Source of the DNA: an uncultured Lachnospiraceae bacterium
GTDB lineage: Bacteria; Bacillota; Clostridia; Lachnospirales; Lachnospiraceae
DNA: 6,125 bases
Reading direction: 5' to 3'
Assembly (NCBI GenBank): GCA_902783735.1
Contig: CACZSE010000050.1
Span: forward strand, 1-6,125
Every line of letters begins with the position of its first letter. The first letter of the stretch is position 1. The notes under the pieces are model-generated. The model did no database searches. It was not told where the DNA came from and was given only the letters and a program-made list of their open reading frames with translations. Shown here piece after piece: positions 1 to 6,125 of this stretch. The translations under genes and the position numbers were made by a program.

Positions 1-303
1 ATCATAGATTTCGGTGACACTCAGTCTTTTCGAATATTAAGCACTTATAACGATATCGACTATTATACATATATCTATCTCGATAACGGTTATCTCAAAG
101 AACTTTTTGCAAAAGCAGATAATGACCTTGGTCCTAAGGCCGGTAAAAAGCTTTTACCTATAAAGAGATTTAATATTTCAAGAACTGTAGACGGCAAATT
201 TATCTGTACCATAACCGATATCTACAATTCGACCATGTCGGTCAATACTTCATCCAAGTGCGATCCTTCAACACATGATGAAGTTATAGCGGAGAACAAT
301 TAA
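1..303 (+). CDS. DUF4860-like small protein, C-terminal part (5' end outside the window)
   Basis: Frame 1 is open from the window edge to TAA at 301-303, giving 100 codons with no stop; the start lies upstream, so this is a partial gene. The fragment is polar. It has an aromatic stretch (YYTYIYLDNGYLKELF, about fragment residues 21-36) followed by an N-D-L-G-P-K-A-G turn, then alternating short strands, and it ends in a polar tail. From memory this pattern (TYIY..GYL.ELF, then DN.LGP.AG) matches the C-terminal half of DUF4860 proteins of Lachnospiraceae. Those have one N-terminal membrane helix and are encoded among type II secretion or type IV pilin-like genes. The role is unknown; a pilin-like or assembly-accessory membrane protein is inferred from the neighbours. 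The stop is 1 nt before the next start, so the two genes are probably co-translated. The family assignment is recognition without a search; the coding call itself is firm. Confidence 0.72.
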   Translation: MIDFGDTQSFRILSTYNDIDYYTYIYLDNGYLKELFAKADNDLGPKAGKKLLPIKRFNISRTVDGKFICTITDIYNSTMSVNTSSKCDPSTHDEVIAENN

Positions 304-304
304 T

Positions 305-718
305 ATGCAAAAATCCAAAGCAGGATTATTCCTTATGGAATTGTTAATTGCATTATTATTCTTTTCAATAGCAGGCGCAGTGTGCCTGTCTCTTTTTGTC
401 GGCGCACATACTACAAATGAGTTAAGCCAGAATCTGAGCCATGCTTCGGTTCTTTTAACAAATTATTGTGAAGATCTCTATTCCGAAGAGATCACATCAG
501 ACAGCAACCCTAATGAAGCGACCGTGTACTATAATGAAGCGCTGATGATCTGTGATCCTTCAAATGCTTCATTCTGTCTTACCTCTTCGACCGAAAAGAA
601 GGATGATTTTCTGATCACTCATATTACCATATGCGACAAAGATAATGATAAGACCTTCATTGAGCAGGATATTAAAAGATATATAAGGAGGGACGTTAGT
701 CATGGCAGCGAAAACTAA
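305..718 (+). CDS. Prepilin-like (type II secretion / type IV pilus minor pilin) protein
   Basis: This 137-residue protein opens with a short basic leader (MQKSKAG) and then LFLMELLIALLFFSIAGAV, the class III signal of prepilins. Cleavage is expected after G7, and E12 sits at the canonical +5 position of the mature protein. Residues 8-33 form the hydrophobic N-terminal helix that anchors pilins in the membrane and packs the pilus core. The rest is a small polar domain with cysteines at 55, 83, 91 and 110 (plus C27 in the helix), which could allow disulfides. It is short for a major pilin, which fits a minor pilin or pseudopilin. The ATG lies 1 nt after the upstream stop, with GGAG at 291-294 inside the previous gene. 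The 3' end overlaps the next gene by 17 bp in another frame. The prepilin-like N-terminus is seen directly; the function of the assembled structure (adhesion, DNA uptake, secretion) cannot be read from this window. Confidence 0.82.
   Translation: MQKSKAGLFLMELLIALLFFSIAGAVCLSLFVGAHTTNELSQNLSHASVLLTNYCEDLYSEEITSDSNPNEATVYYNEALMICDPSNASFCLTSSTEKKDDFLITHITICDKDNDKTFIEQDIKRYIRRDVSHGSEN
686..691 (+). promoter_or_regulatory. Ribosome binding site inside the upstream gene
   Basis: A perfect AGGAGG (in context AAGGAGGG, 685-692) lies 10 nt before the ATG at 702. It falls within the last codons of the prepilin-like gene. It supports 702 as the true start and suggests the overlapping gene can initiate on its own as well as by coupling to the upstream ribosome. 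Confidence 0.85.
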
Positions 719-1142
719 CCGTGTCAACTTAAATCTCGGAACATCCTCATTGCTTTTAATATTTGTTGTTTTAAGCCTGGTCTCATTCTCTGCGCTTTCT
801 TTATCTTCAGCTTTGTCCGATAAGAAGCTCACCGATAAGACAGTAGAAAAGAATCAGACATATTATGATGCCTGCAATATGGCGCAGGAAAGGCTTGCTC
901 TTATCGACCGACAGCTGAGTGAGATTTATCTCAAAAGCGATAATCAGGATTCATATTTTGAAGCATGCAATTCACTCGAACTGACATATGTGGTCCCCTG
1001 TGGAGAATACCAGGGGCTGCAGGTCAAAGTCACTCCAACATATCCTGTTAAGGAAAATGATCATTTCTTTAAAATAGATACATGGAAACTCATATTTATA
1101 TCAGAACCCGAACCGGATTTTTCGATCAATATATTAAAATAA
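702..1142 (+). CDS. Single-pass membrane protein of a pilin-like operon, unknown function
   Basis: This 146-residue protein has a polar start (residues 1-13), one hydrophobic segment at about 14-37 (SSLLLIFVVLSLVSFSALSL core), then an alpha-helical, mostly polar part (about 38-80) containing YYDACNMAQERLALIDRQL, and a short beta-like C-terminal region. Cysteines are at 58, 89 and 100. There is no G/E+5 prepilin signal, so it is not an obvious prepilin peptidase substrate, although its layout (N-terminal helix continuing into a long helix) resembles PilX/GspK-type minor components. I recall similar short proteins (LN.GTSSLLLIF..L, then YY.A...AE..L..ID) next to DUF4860 and prepilin-like genes in Lachnospiraceae, always without a function. 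The start is chosen by the AGGAGG 10 nt upstream. It overlaps the previous gene by 17 bp and appears to be the last gene of the operon, since the terminator hairpin begins at its stop codon. Confidence 0.78.
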   Translation: MAAKTNRVNLNLGTSSLLLIFVVLSLVSFSALSLSSALSDKKLTDKTVEKNQTYYDACNMAQERLALIDRQLSEIYLKSDNQDSYFEACNSLELTYVVPCGEYQGLQVKVTPTYPVKENDHFFKIDTWKLIFISEPEPDFSINILK

Positions 1143-1171
1143 GCTCCCGATCAAATCGATCAGGAGCTTAT
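1136..1171 (-). terminator. Same hairpin acting as the rpoBC terminator on the minus strand
   Basis: Read on the minus strand, the hairpin comes 12 nt after the rpoC stop. The one mismatched position becomes a U-G wobble, so the stem is fully paired. It is followed by A then four T (complement of 1136-1139), a weaker U-tract than on the other strand. The T-tract falls within the last codons of the convergent gene. No other terminator is available to rpoC before the opposing gene, so bidirectional use is the simplest reading. Confidence 0.72.
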
Positions 1172-1178
1172 ATTTTTT
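1139..1178 (+). terminator. Rho-independent terminator of the pilin-like operon
   Basis: The hairpin arms are 1139-1152 and 1158-1171 around a 5-nt loop, with a single C-A mismatch (1148/1162), followed by a run of six T at 1173-1178. The 5' arm includes the stop codon of the preceding gene (1140-1142). It serves as the plus-strand end of the operon. Confidence 0.85.
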
Positions 1179-1183
1179 ATGAT

Positions 1184-4100
1184 CTATTCTGTTATCTCGA
1201 TCTCTTCTTCTGCGATGTCGACTTCAGTATCCGCATCTTCATCAAAAGATTCTGCCTCTATAGCTGCCTCAAGTGCTCTTTTTGCCTCCAAAGCTGCCTC
1301 AAGTCTTTCATCCGTAGAAAGCTTAACATCTCTGTAACGCTTCATACCTGTACCTGCAGGTATCAGCTTACCGATAATAACATTTTCCTTAAGTCCGATA
1401 AGCGGATCAACCTTACCCTTAATAGCTGCTTCCGTAAGAACCTTGGTTGTCTCCTGGAAGGAAGCTGCTGAAAGGAATGAGTTTGTAGCAAGTGCAGCTT
1501 TTGTGATACCCAGCATTATCTGAGTTCCCACTGCCTCTTCCTTGCCTTCTGCTCTCAGCTTTTCGTTTATCTCCTCAAACTCAAGAACATCTACAAGAGT
1601 ACCCGGAAGGAAATCTGCATCTCCGTTTTCCTCAACCCTTACCTTCTTGAGCATCTGGCGAACAATAACTTCTATATGCTTATCTGCTATATCAACACCC
1701 TGAAGTCTGTATACACGCTGTACTTCACGAAGCATATAATCCTGAGCAGCTCTGATTCCCTTGATCTTTAACAGATCGTGAGGATTTACGGAACCTTCAG
1801 TAAGTTCATCACCTGCCTCAAGCACTGCACCGTCAAGGATCTTTATACGAGAGCCGTAAGGTATAAGGTAAGTTTTAGATTCACCTGTCTCATCATTTGT
1901 GATGATGATCTCACGTTTCTTCTTTGTATCCTTAATGGTTGCAACACCGCCAAATTCAGCGATGATAGCAAGTCCCTTAGGCTTACGAGCTTCAAACAAC
2001 TCTTCTACTCTGGGAAGACCCTGAGTGATATCATCACCGGCAACACCACCGGTATGGAAGGTTCTCATCGTAAGCTGTGTACCGGGCTCACCGATTGACT
2101 GAGCAGCAATGATACCAACTGCCTCACCAACCTGAACTGCTTCGCCCGTAGCCATGTTAGCACCGTAACACTTAGCACAGATACCATCCTTTGAATGACA
2201 TGTAAGTATCGTACGGATCCTTACTGAAGCATCTTTTCTGAGCTCACCGTCAACAGTGTAAGGTATCTTCTCTCCATTCTTCACTTCAACACCCTTTGAA
2301 AGGATCTTGGCAGCTCTTGAAGGAGTGATCATGTGATTACGTTTTACTATTACATTACCATCAACATCTTCAATGGTATCACATGCATATCTTCCGGTTA
2401 TTCTGTCCTTAAGGCCTTCTATGGTCTCTTTTCCGTCCATAAATGCCTTAACAGTCATACCATATATTTCATCCTTGCCTTCACAGCAATCCTTTTCACG
2501 AATGATAAGTTCCTGTGAAACGTCTACCATACGTCTTGTAAGGTAACCTGAATCGGCAGTACGAAGAGCCGTATCGGACAAACCTTTACGAGCACCGTGA
2601 GCTGACATGAAGTATTCCAAAACATCAAGTCCTTCACGGAAGTTTGACTTGATAGGCAACTCAATGGTCTTACCTGTCGTATCTGCCATCAAACCACGCA
2701 TACCTGCAAGCTGCTTGATCTGCTGGTTTGAACCACGGGCTCCGGAATCGGCCATCATAAAGATGTTATTGTATTTATCAAGACCGTCAAGAAGCACTTT
2801 TGTAAGTGCTGCATCAGTCTCGTTCCATGTTTCTACAACAGCACGATATCTCTCTTCCTCGGTAATAAGACCTCTTCTGTAGTTCTTAGCGATCTTATCT
2901 ACCGTTTCCTGAGCTGCGTCAAGCATTGCCTGCTTCTGTTCCGGAACAGTCATATCGGAAATAGATACGGTCATTGCTGCTCTGGTAGAATACTTGTATC
3001 CCGTAGCCTTAATATGGTCAAGTACTTCTGCTGTAACAGATGCACCATGTGTGTTTATAACTTTTTCAAGGATCTGCTTAAGTCCTTTTTTGCCGACATG
3101 GAAATCGACTTCCAGCTTAAGCTTGTTTTCAGGGATGGATCTGTCTACAAATCCAAGATCCTGAGGAAGTATCTCATTGAAGATGAATCTGCCGAGTGTT
3201 GATTCAACAATATCGGTTACAACCTCGCCTTCTATCTCCTTGGTAACCCTTACCTTTATACGTGAATGAAGCGTACATGCTTTATTTTCATATGCCAATA
3301 TCGCTTCGTTAAGGTTCTTAAAGTATTTGCCCTCACCGGCAACGGGTTGCGCATCTCCTACGCTGGTACCTCTTTCCTGTGTAAGATAATAGATACCAAG
3401 TACCATATCCTGTGAAGGAACGGCAACGGGACCACCATCCGAAGGTTTCAACAGATTGTTGGGCGATAACAGAAGGAATCTGCACTCAGCCTGAGCCTCT
3501 ACCGAAAGCGGAAGGTGTACAGCCATCTGGTCACCGTCGAAATCGGCATTGAATGCGGTACATACAAGAGGATGAAGCTTGATAGCCTTACCTTCTACAA
3601 GTATGGGTTCGAATGCCTGAATACCAAGTCTGTGAAGTGTAGGAGCTCTGTTAAGCATTACCGGATGCTCTGCTATTACTTCTTCAAGCACGTCCCAAAC
3701 ACTTGTATCAAGTCTCTCTACAAGTTTCTTTGCATTCTTGATATTTAAAGATATACCTCTGCTTACGAGCTCTTTCATTACGAATGGTTTGAAAAGCTCG
3801 ATAGCCATTTCCTTGGGAAGACCGCACTGGTAGATCTTAAGTTCGGGACCTACAACGATAACGGAACGCCCTGAATAGTCAACACGCTTACCAAGCAGGT
3901 TCTGACGGAAACGTCCGCCCTTACCCTTTAACATATCCGATAAAGATTTAAGAGCTCTGTTACCGGGGCCTGTTACAGGTCTGCCTCTTCTGCCGTTGTC
4001 GATAAGAGCATCTACAGCTTCCTGAAGCATACGTTTTTCGTTTCTTACAATGATATCGGGTGCACCGAGTTCGAGTAATCTCTTAAGTCTGTTATTTCTG

Positions 4101-4909
4101 TTTATGATCCTTCTGTAAAGATCGTTAAGGTCGGAAGTTGCAAATCTTCCGCCATCGAGCTGAACCATGGGACGAAGATCCGGAGGAATTACCGGAATAG
4201 CATCCATGATCATCCATGAGGGCTTGTTTCCTGAACCGCGGAATGCTTCCACCACTTCAAGTCTCTTTATGATCTTGGCTCTCTTCTGTCCTGTAGATTC
4301 TTTGAGTGCAGCCTTAAGTTCATCACCCTCGGCATCAAGATCTATCGCCTCAAGGAGTTCCTTTATAGCTTCGGCTCCCATGCCTACGCGGAACTTATTG
4401 CCGTATTCTTCTCTGGCATCGCCGTACTCTTTTTCCGTTAAGATCTGTTTATAATCAAGTTTTGTATCACCGGGATCCAAAACTATATATGAAGCAAAAT
4501 AAAGAACTTTTTCAAGTACTCTCGGTGAAAGATCAAGTATGAGTCCCATTCTGCTGGGTATCCCTTTGAAATACCAAATATGAGATACCGGAGCTGCAAG
4601 TTCAATATGTCCCATACGTTCTCTTCGAACGTTTGCCTTGGTAACTTCAACGCCGCAACGGTCACAGATAACACCCTTGTAACGTATCTTTTTATACTTA
4701 CCGCAATGACATTCCCAGTCTTTCGAGGGACCGAATATCCTCTCACAGAACAGACCTTCTTTTTCAGGCTTAAGTGTTCTGTAATTGATCGTCTCGGGCT
4801 TTGTTACTTCTCCCCTTGACCACTCTCTGATTTTTTCAGGTGAAGCGAGACCAATCTTTATGGCATCAAATGTCATCGGCTGGTATCCTTCTTGTTTCAA
4901 ATCTGGCAT
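1184..4909 (-). CDS. rpoC: DNA-directed RNA polymerase subunit beta'
   Basis: Complete 1241-residue beta' subunit, the catalytic half of the cytoplasmic RNA polymerase core (with beta, two alpha and omega). Visible in order: N-terminal zinc site C67, C69, C82, C85; clamp coiled coil at about 260-310, the main sigma contact; switch region [10 protein letters not shown] at 328-337; catalytic NADFDGD with Mg-binding D456, D458, D460; bridge helix at about 772-804 (from [19 protein letters not shown]); second zinc site C808 (with an extra C809), C904, C911, C914; trigger loop with M948, R949 and H952 (MRTFHTGG). There is no large lineage-specific insert between bridge helix and trigger loop, as in Firmicutes. 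The length is close to the usual roughly 1200 residues of the phylum, with a modest acidic extension. The start has an AAGGAG 9 nt upstream and fits the family N-terminus. It lies 29 nt after rpoB in the same operon. All key residues are present; the stop is TAG. Confidence 0.99.
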   Translation of the reverse strand: MPDLKQEGYQPMTFDAIKIGLASPEKIREWSRGEVTKPETINYRTLKPEKEGLFCERIFGPSKDWECHCGKYKKIRYKGVICDRCGVEVTKANVRRERMGHIELAAPVSHIWYFKGIPSRMGLILDLSPRVLEKVLYFASYIVLDPGDTKLDYKQILTEKEYGDAREEYGNKFRVGMGAEAIKELLEAIDLDAEGDELKAALKESTGQKRAKIIKRLEVVEAFRGSGNKPSWMIMDAIPVIPPDLRPMVQLDGGRFATSDLNDLYRRIINRNNRLKRLLELGAPDIIVRNEKRMLQEAVDALIDNGRRGRPVTGPGNRALKSLSDMLKGKGGRFRQNLLGKRVDYSGRSVIVVGPELKIYQCGLPKEMAIELFKPFVMKELVSRGISLNIKNAKKLVERLDTSVWDVLEEVIAEHPVMLNRAPTLHRLGIQAFEPILVEGKAIKLHPLVCTAFNADFDGDQMAVHLPLSVEAQAECRFLLLSPNNLLKPSDGGPVAVPSQDMVLGIYYLTQERGTSVGDAQPVAGEGKYFKNLNEAILAYENKACTLHSRIKVRVTKEIEGEVVTDIVESTLGRFIFNEILPQDLGFVDRSIPENKLKLEVDFHVGKKGLKQILEKVINTHGASVTAEVLDHIKATGYKYSTRAAMTVSISDMTVPEQKQAMLDAAQETVDKIAKNYRRGLITEEERYRAVVETWNETDAALTKVLLDGLDKYNNIFMMADSGARGSNQQIKQLAGMRGLMADTTGKTIELPIKSNFREGLDVLEYFMSAHGARKGLSDTALRTADSGYLTRRMVDVSQELIIREKDCCEGKDEIYGMTVKAFMDGKETIEGLKDRITGRYACDTIEDVDGNVIVKRNHMITPSRAAKILSKGVEVKNGEKIPYTVDGELRKDASVRIRTILTCHSKDGICAKCYGANMATGEAVQVGEAVGIIAAQSIGEPGTQLTMRTFHTGGVAGDDITQGLPRVEELFEARKPKGLAIIAEFGGVATIKDTKKKREIIITNDETGESKTYLIPYGSRIKILDGAVLEAGDELTEGSVNPHDLLKIKGIRAAQDYMLREVQRVYRLQGVDIADKHIEVIVRQMLKKVRVEENGDADFLPGTLVDVLEFEEINEKLRAEGKEEAVGTQIMLGITKAALATNSFLSAASFQETTKVLTEAAIKGKVDPLIGLKENVIIGKLIPAGTGMKRYRDVKLSTDERLEAALEAKRALEAAIEAESFDEDADTEVDIAEEEIEITE
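1253..1304 (-). repeat. Imperfect 30-bp-period direct repeat in the 3' end of rpoC
   Basis: Positions 1253-1274 and 1283-1304 match at 20 of 22 bases, 30 bp apart, so the repeat is in frame. It encodes two copies of a ten-residue unit ([20 protein letters not shown]; residues 1201-1220). These form a charged, helix-prone linker just after the conserved beta' core and before the acidic tail. It may have arisen by a small in-frame duplication. Confidence 0.7.
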
Positions 4910-4918
4910 TGTTTTGCT

Positions 4919-4924
4919 CTCCTT
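4919..4924 (-). promoter_or_regulatory. rpoC: Ribosome binding site of rpoC
   Basis: AAGGAG on the minus strand, 9 nt before the ATG at 4909. It lies directly after the rpoB-rpoC stop-codon repeat and fixes the rpoC start. I see no promoter-like elements in the 29-nt gap, so rpoC is expected to be transcribed with rpoB. Confidence 0.88.
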
Positions 4925-4941
4925 ATCAGTTTATCAGTTTA
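4923..4941 (-). repeat. Tandem TAAACTGA repeat with stops in three frames
   Basis: On the minus strand the rpoB stop begins a stretch TAAACTGA-TAAACTGA-TAA. Because the unit is 8 nt, the second copy is shifted relative to the first. TAA lies in frame 0 (the rpoB stop), TGA-TAA in a second frame and TGA-TAA in the third, all just before the rpoC ribosome binding site. Confidence 0.9.
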
Positions 4942-6125
4942 CTCGTCAAAACTTTCCTCAAAATCAGCTGATTCTTCAAAATCATCCGAATAATCATCAT
5001 CAAAGTCGCTGTTTACGAGCTCACCGCTCTCATCATCAAATTCCTGCTGCTGATAGCCATGTGCCGAGAAATCTTCTTCTCCGCGGCCGAAGTTACGATC
5101 TTCATTGAGGAACTTGAAATCAGTATCCGTATAGTCAACCGACTCCATGATCTGTACCTCTGTGTTATCGTCTCGAAGTACTCTTACATCCAATCCGAGC
5201 GACTGTAACTCTTTCAGCAATACCTTAAATGATTCAGGTATACCTGCTTCGGGTATGTTGTCTCCCTTTATGATAGCTTCATATGTCTTAACACGTCCGA
5301 TGACATCATCCGATTTAACGGTCAATATCTCCTGAAGTGTATATGATGCACCATAAGCTTCAAGTGCCCAAACTTCCATCTCACCGAAACGCTGTCCGCC
5401 GAACTGTGCTTTACCACCCAGAGGCTGCTGAGTAACAAGTGAGTAAGGACCCGTTGAACGAGCATGGATCTTATCATCTACAAGATGGTGAAGCTTAAGA
5501 TAATGCATGTGACCTATGGTTACCGGGCTGTCGAAGTACTCTCCGGTACGACCGTCGCGAAGTCTTACTTTACCGTCTCTTGTAAGGGGAACACCCTTCC
5601 ATACTTTCCTGTGATCTATGTTTTCTTTCAGATAATCCAAAACCTCGGGAAGAAGCTCTTCACCATGTTTTCCTACGAAGGTCTCGCCATTCCATTCTTT
5701 TCCGTCCGCTGAAGTGGTAAGACCATTCTTCTTCCATGCAGCGGCCTCATCATTATCGAAAGGAAGGTTTACATAATCATTGGCGAGATCCAATGTATCC
5801 ATGATATCGCTCTCGTTAGCGCCATCAAATACAGGTGTTGCAACATTGAATCCAAGTGCCTTGGCAGCAAGACTCAGGTGAATCTCCAATACCTGTCCGA
5901 TGTTCATACGGCTGGGAACGCCCAAAGGATTGAGCACGATATCAAGCGGACGACCATTTGGAAGATAAGGCATATCTTCTACAGGTAATACGCGGGAAAC
6001 AACACCCTTGTTTCCATGACGTCCTGCCATCTTATCTCCGACAGATATCTTTCTCTTCTGAGCTATATAAATCCTAACAGCCTGATTTACTCCGGGTGAA
6101 AGCTCATCGCCGTTCTCTCTTGTAA
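4939..6125 (-). CDS. rpoB: DNA-directed RNA polymerase subunit beta, C-terminal part (5' end outside the window)
   Basis: 394 complete codons of beta are visible; the reading frame runs unbroken off the right edge, so the methionine at 6030 is internal and not a start. Beta pairs with beta' to form the active-site cleft. Seen in order (fragment numbering): [13 protein letters not shown] with K31 and K39, matching the active-site lysines K1065 and K1073 of the E. coli subunit; [13 protein letters not shown]; the DGRTG-containing segment; then the near-invariant block [18 protein letters not shown] followed by [19 protein letters not shown]; and the C-terminal domain that anchors on beta' ([15 protein letters not shown]). 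Past the point where the E. coli protein ends, roughly 80 further residues run into a very acidic tail (13 acidic residues of the last 22, with regularly placed Phe). Acidic tails of this kind are known in Firmicutes beta. The rifampicin region is outside the window. Confidence 0.99.
   Translation of the reverse strand, partial: TRENGDELSPGVNQAVRIYIAQKRKISVGDKMAGRHGNKGVVSRVLPVEDMPYLPNGRPLDIVLNPLGVPSRMNIGQVLEIHLSLAAKALGFNVATPVFDGANESDIMDTLDLANDYVNLPFDNDEAAAWKKNGLTTSADGKEWNGETFVGKHGEELLPEVLDYLKENIDHRKVWKGVPLTRDGKVRLRDGRTGEYFDSPVTIGHMHYLKLHHLVDDKIHARSTGPYSLVTQQPLGGKAQFGGQRFGEMEVWALEAYGASYTLQEILTVKSDDVIGRVKTYEAIIKGDNIPEAGIPESFKVLLKELQSLGLDVRVLRDDNTEVQIMESVDYTDTDFKFLNEDRNFGRGEEDFSAHGYQQQEFDDESGELVNSDFDDDYSDDFEESADFEESFDE

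Noticed and set aside
569..832. Minus-strand open frame of 87 codons opposite the pilin-like genes
   Set aside because: Lies antisense across two well-supported genes, has no ribosome binding site that I can see and its translation has no domain-like features; a shadow.
1123..1162. Three copies of CGATCA (1123, 1148, 1157) as a possible regulator site
   Set aside because: Two belong to the two arms of the terminator hairpin and the third is in coding sequence; spacing is irregular and chance plus hairpin structure explains them.
1082..1471. Plus-strand open frame of 129 codons running from the third small gene across the terminator into rpoC
   Set aside because: It crosses the terminator and is antisense to the conserved 3' end of rpoC; its Cys/Phe-rich translation is typical of a reverse-strand shadow.
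3542..3544. Possible loss of catalytic residues in beta' that would indicate a diverged second polymerase
   Set aside because: The Mg-binding triad D456, D458, D460, both zinc sites, bridge helix and trigger loop are all intact, so this is the housekeeping subunit.
4910..4938. Possible internal promoter or attenuator between rpoB and rpoC
   Set aside because: The 29-nt gap holds only the stop repeat and a ribosome binding site; no paired -35/-10 elements or hairpin with a T-run.
4785..5108. Plus-strand open frame spanning the rpoB-rpoC junction
   Set aside because: Antisense to two conserved coding ends; the His/Asn/Ser-rich translation reflects the complement of Asp/Glu codons in the acidic tail.
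6030..6030. Methionine at 6030 as the start of a separate 363-residue protein
   Set aside because: The frame continues upstream to the window edge with conserved beta sequence ([10 protein letters not shown] before the Met), so it is internal to rpoB.

Overview
The window reads as chromosomal DNA of a moderately AT-rich Firmicute, most likely a clostridial bacterium of the Lachnospiraceae type. Two things suggest this. The RNA polymerase subunits have the Firmicutes architecture: beta' has no large insert in the trigger-loop region, and beta has a long acidic tail. The three small plus-strand proteins resemble a pilin-like cluster I associate with that family. The taxonomic call is inference from recalled sequence style, not a search result.

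Layout: positions 1-1142 (plus strand) hold the downstream end of a tightly packed operon of three small proteins. These are the C-terminal 100 codons of a DUF4860-like protein, a prepilin-like protein with a type III signal (G then E at +5), and a short protein with one N-terminal membrane segment. The genes are 1 bp apart or overlap by 17 bp, so they are probably translated in a coupled way and may form the minor-pilin part of a type IV pilus or type II secretion-like machine encoded upstream. Positions 1143-1183 are a 41-bp convergent gap occupied by a hairpin that can terminate transcription from both sides. Positions 1184-6125 (minus strand) hold complete rpoC and the 3' part of rpoB, separated by 29 nt. 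The gap contains a small tandem repeat that puts stop codons in all three frames, followed by a good ribosome binding site.

RpoB and RpoC together form the catalytic core of RNA polymerase. The visible part of beta carries the two conserved active-site lysines, and beta' carries the Mg-binding triad, both zinc sites, the bridge helix and the trigger loop, all intact. Nothing in the window is a mobile element, CRISPR array, RNA gene or clear defence system. Apart from the gaps described, it is almost entirely coding. The least understood part is the small pilin-like operon. The polymerase half is ordinary except for its acidic C-terminal tails and for the absence of a ribosomal-protein gene directly after rpoC.
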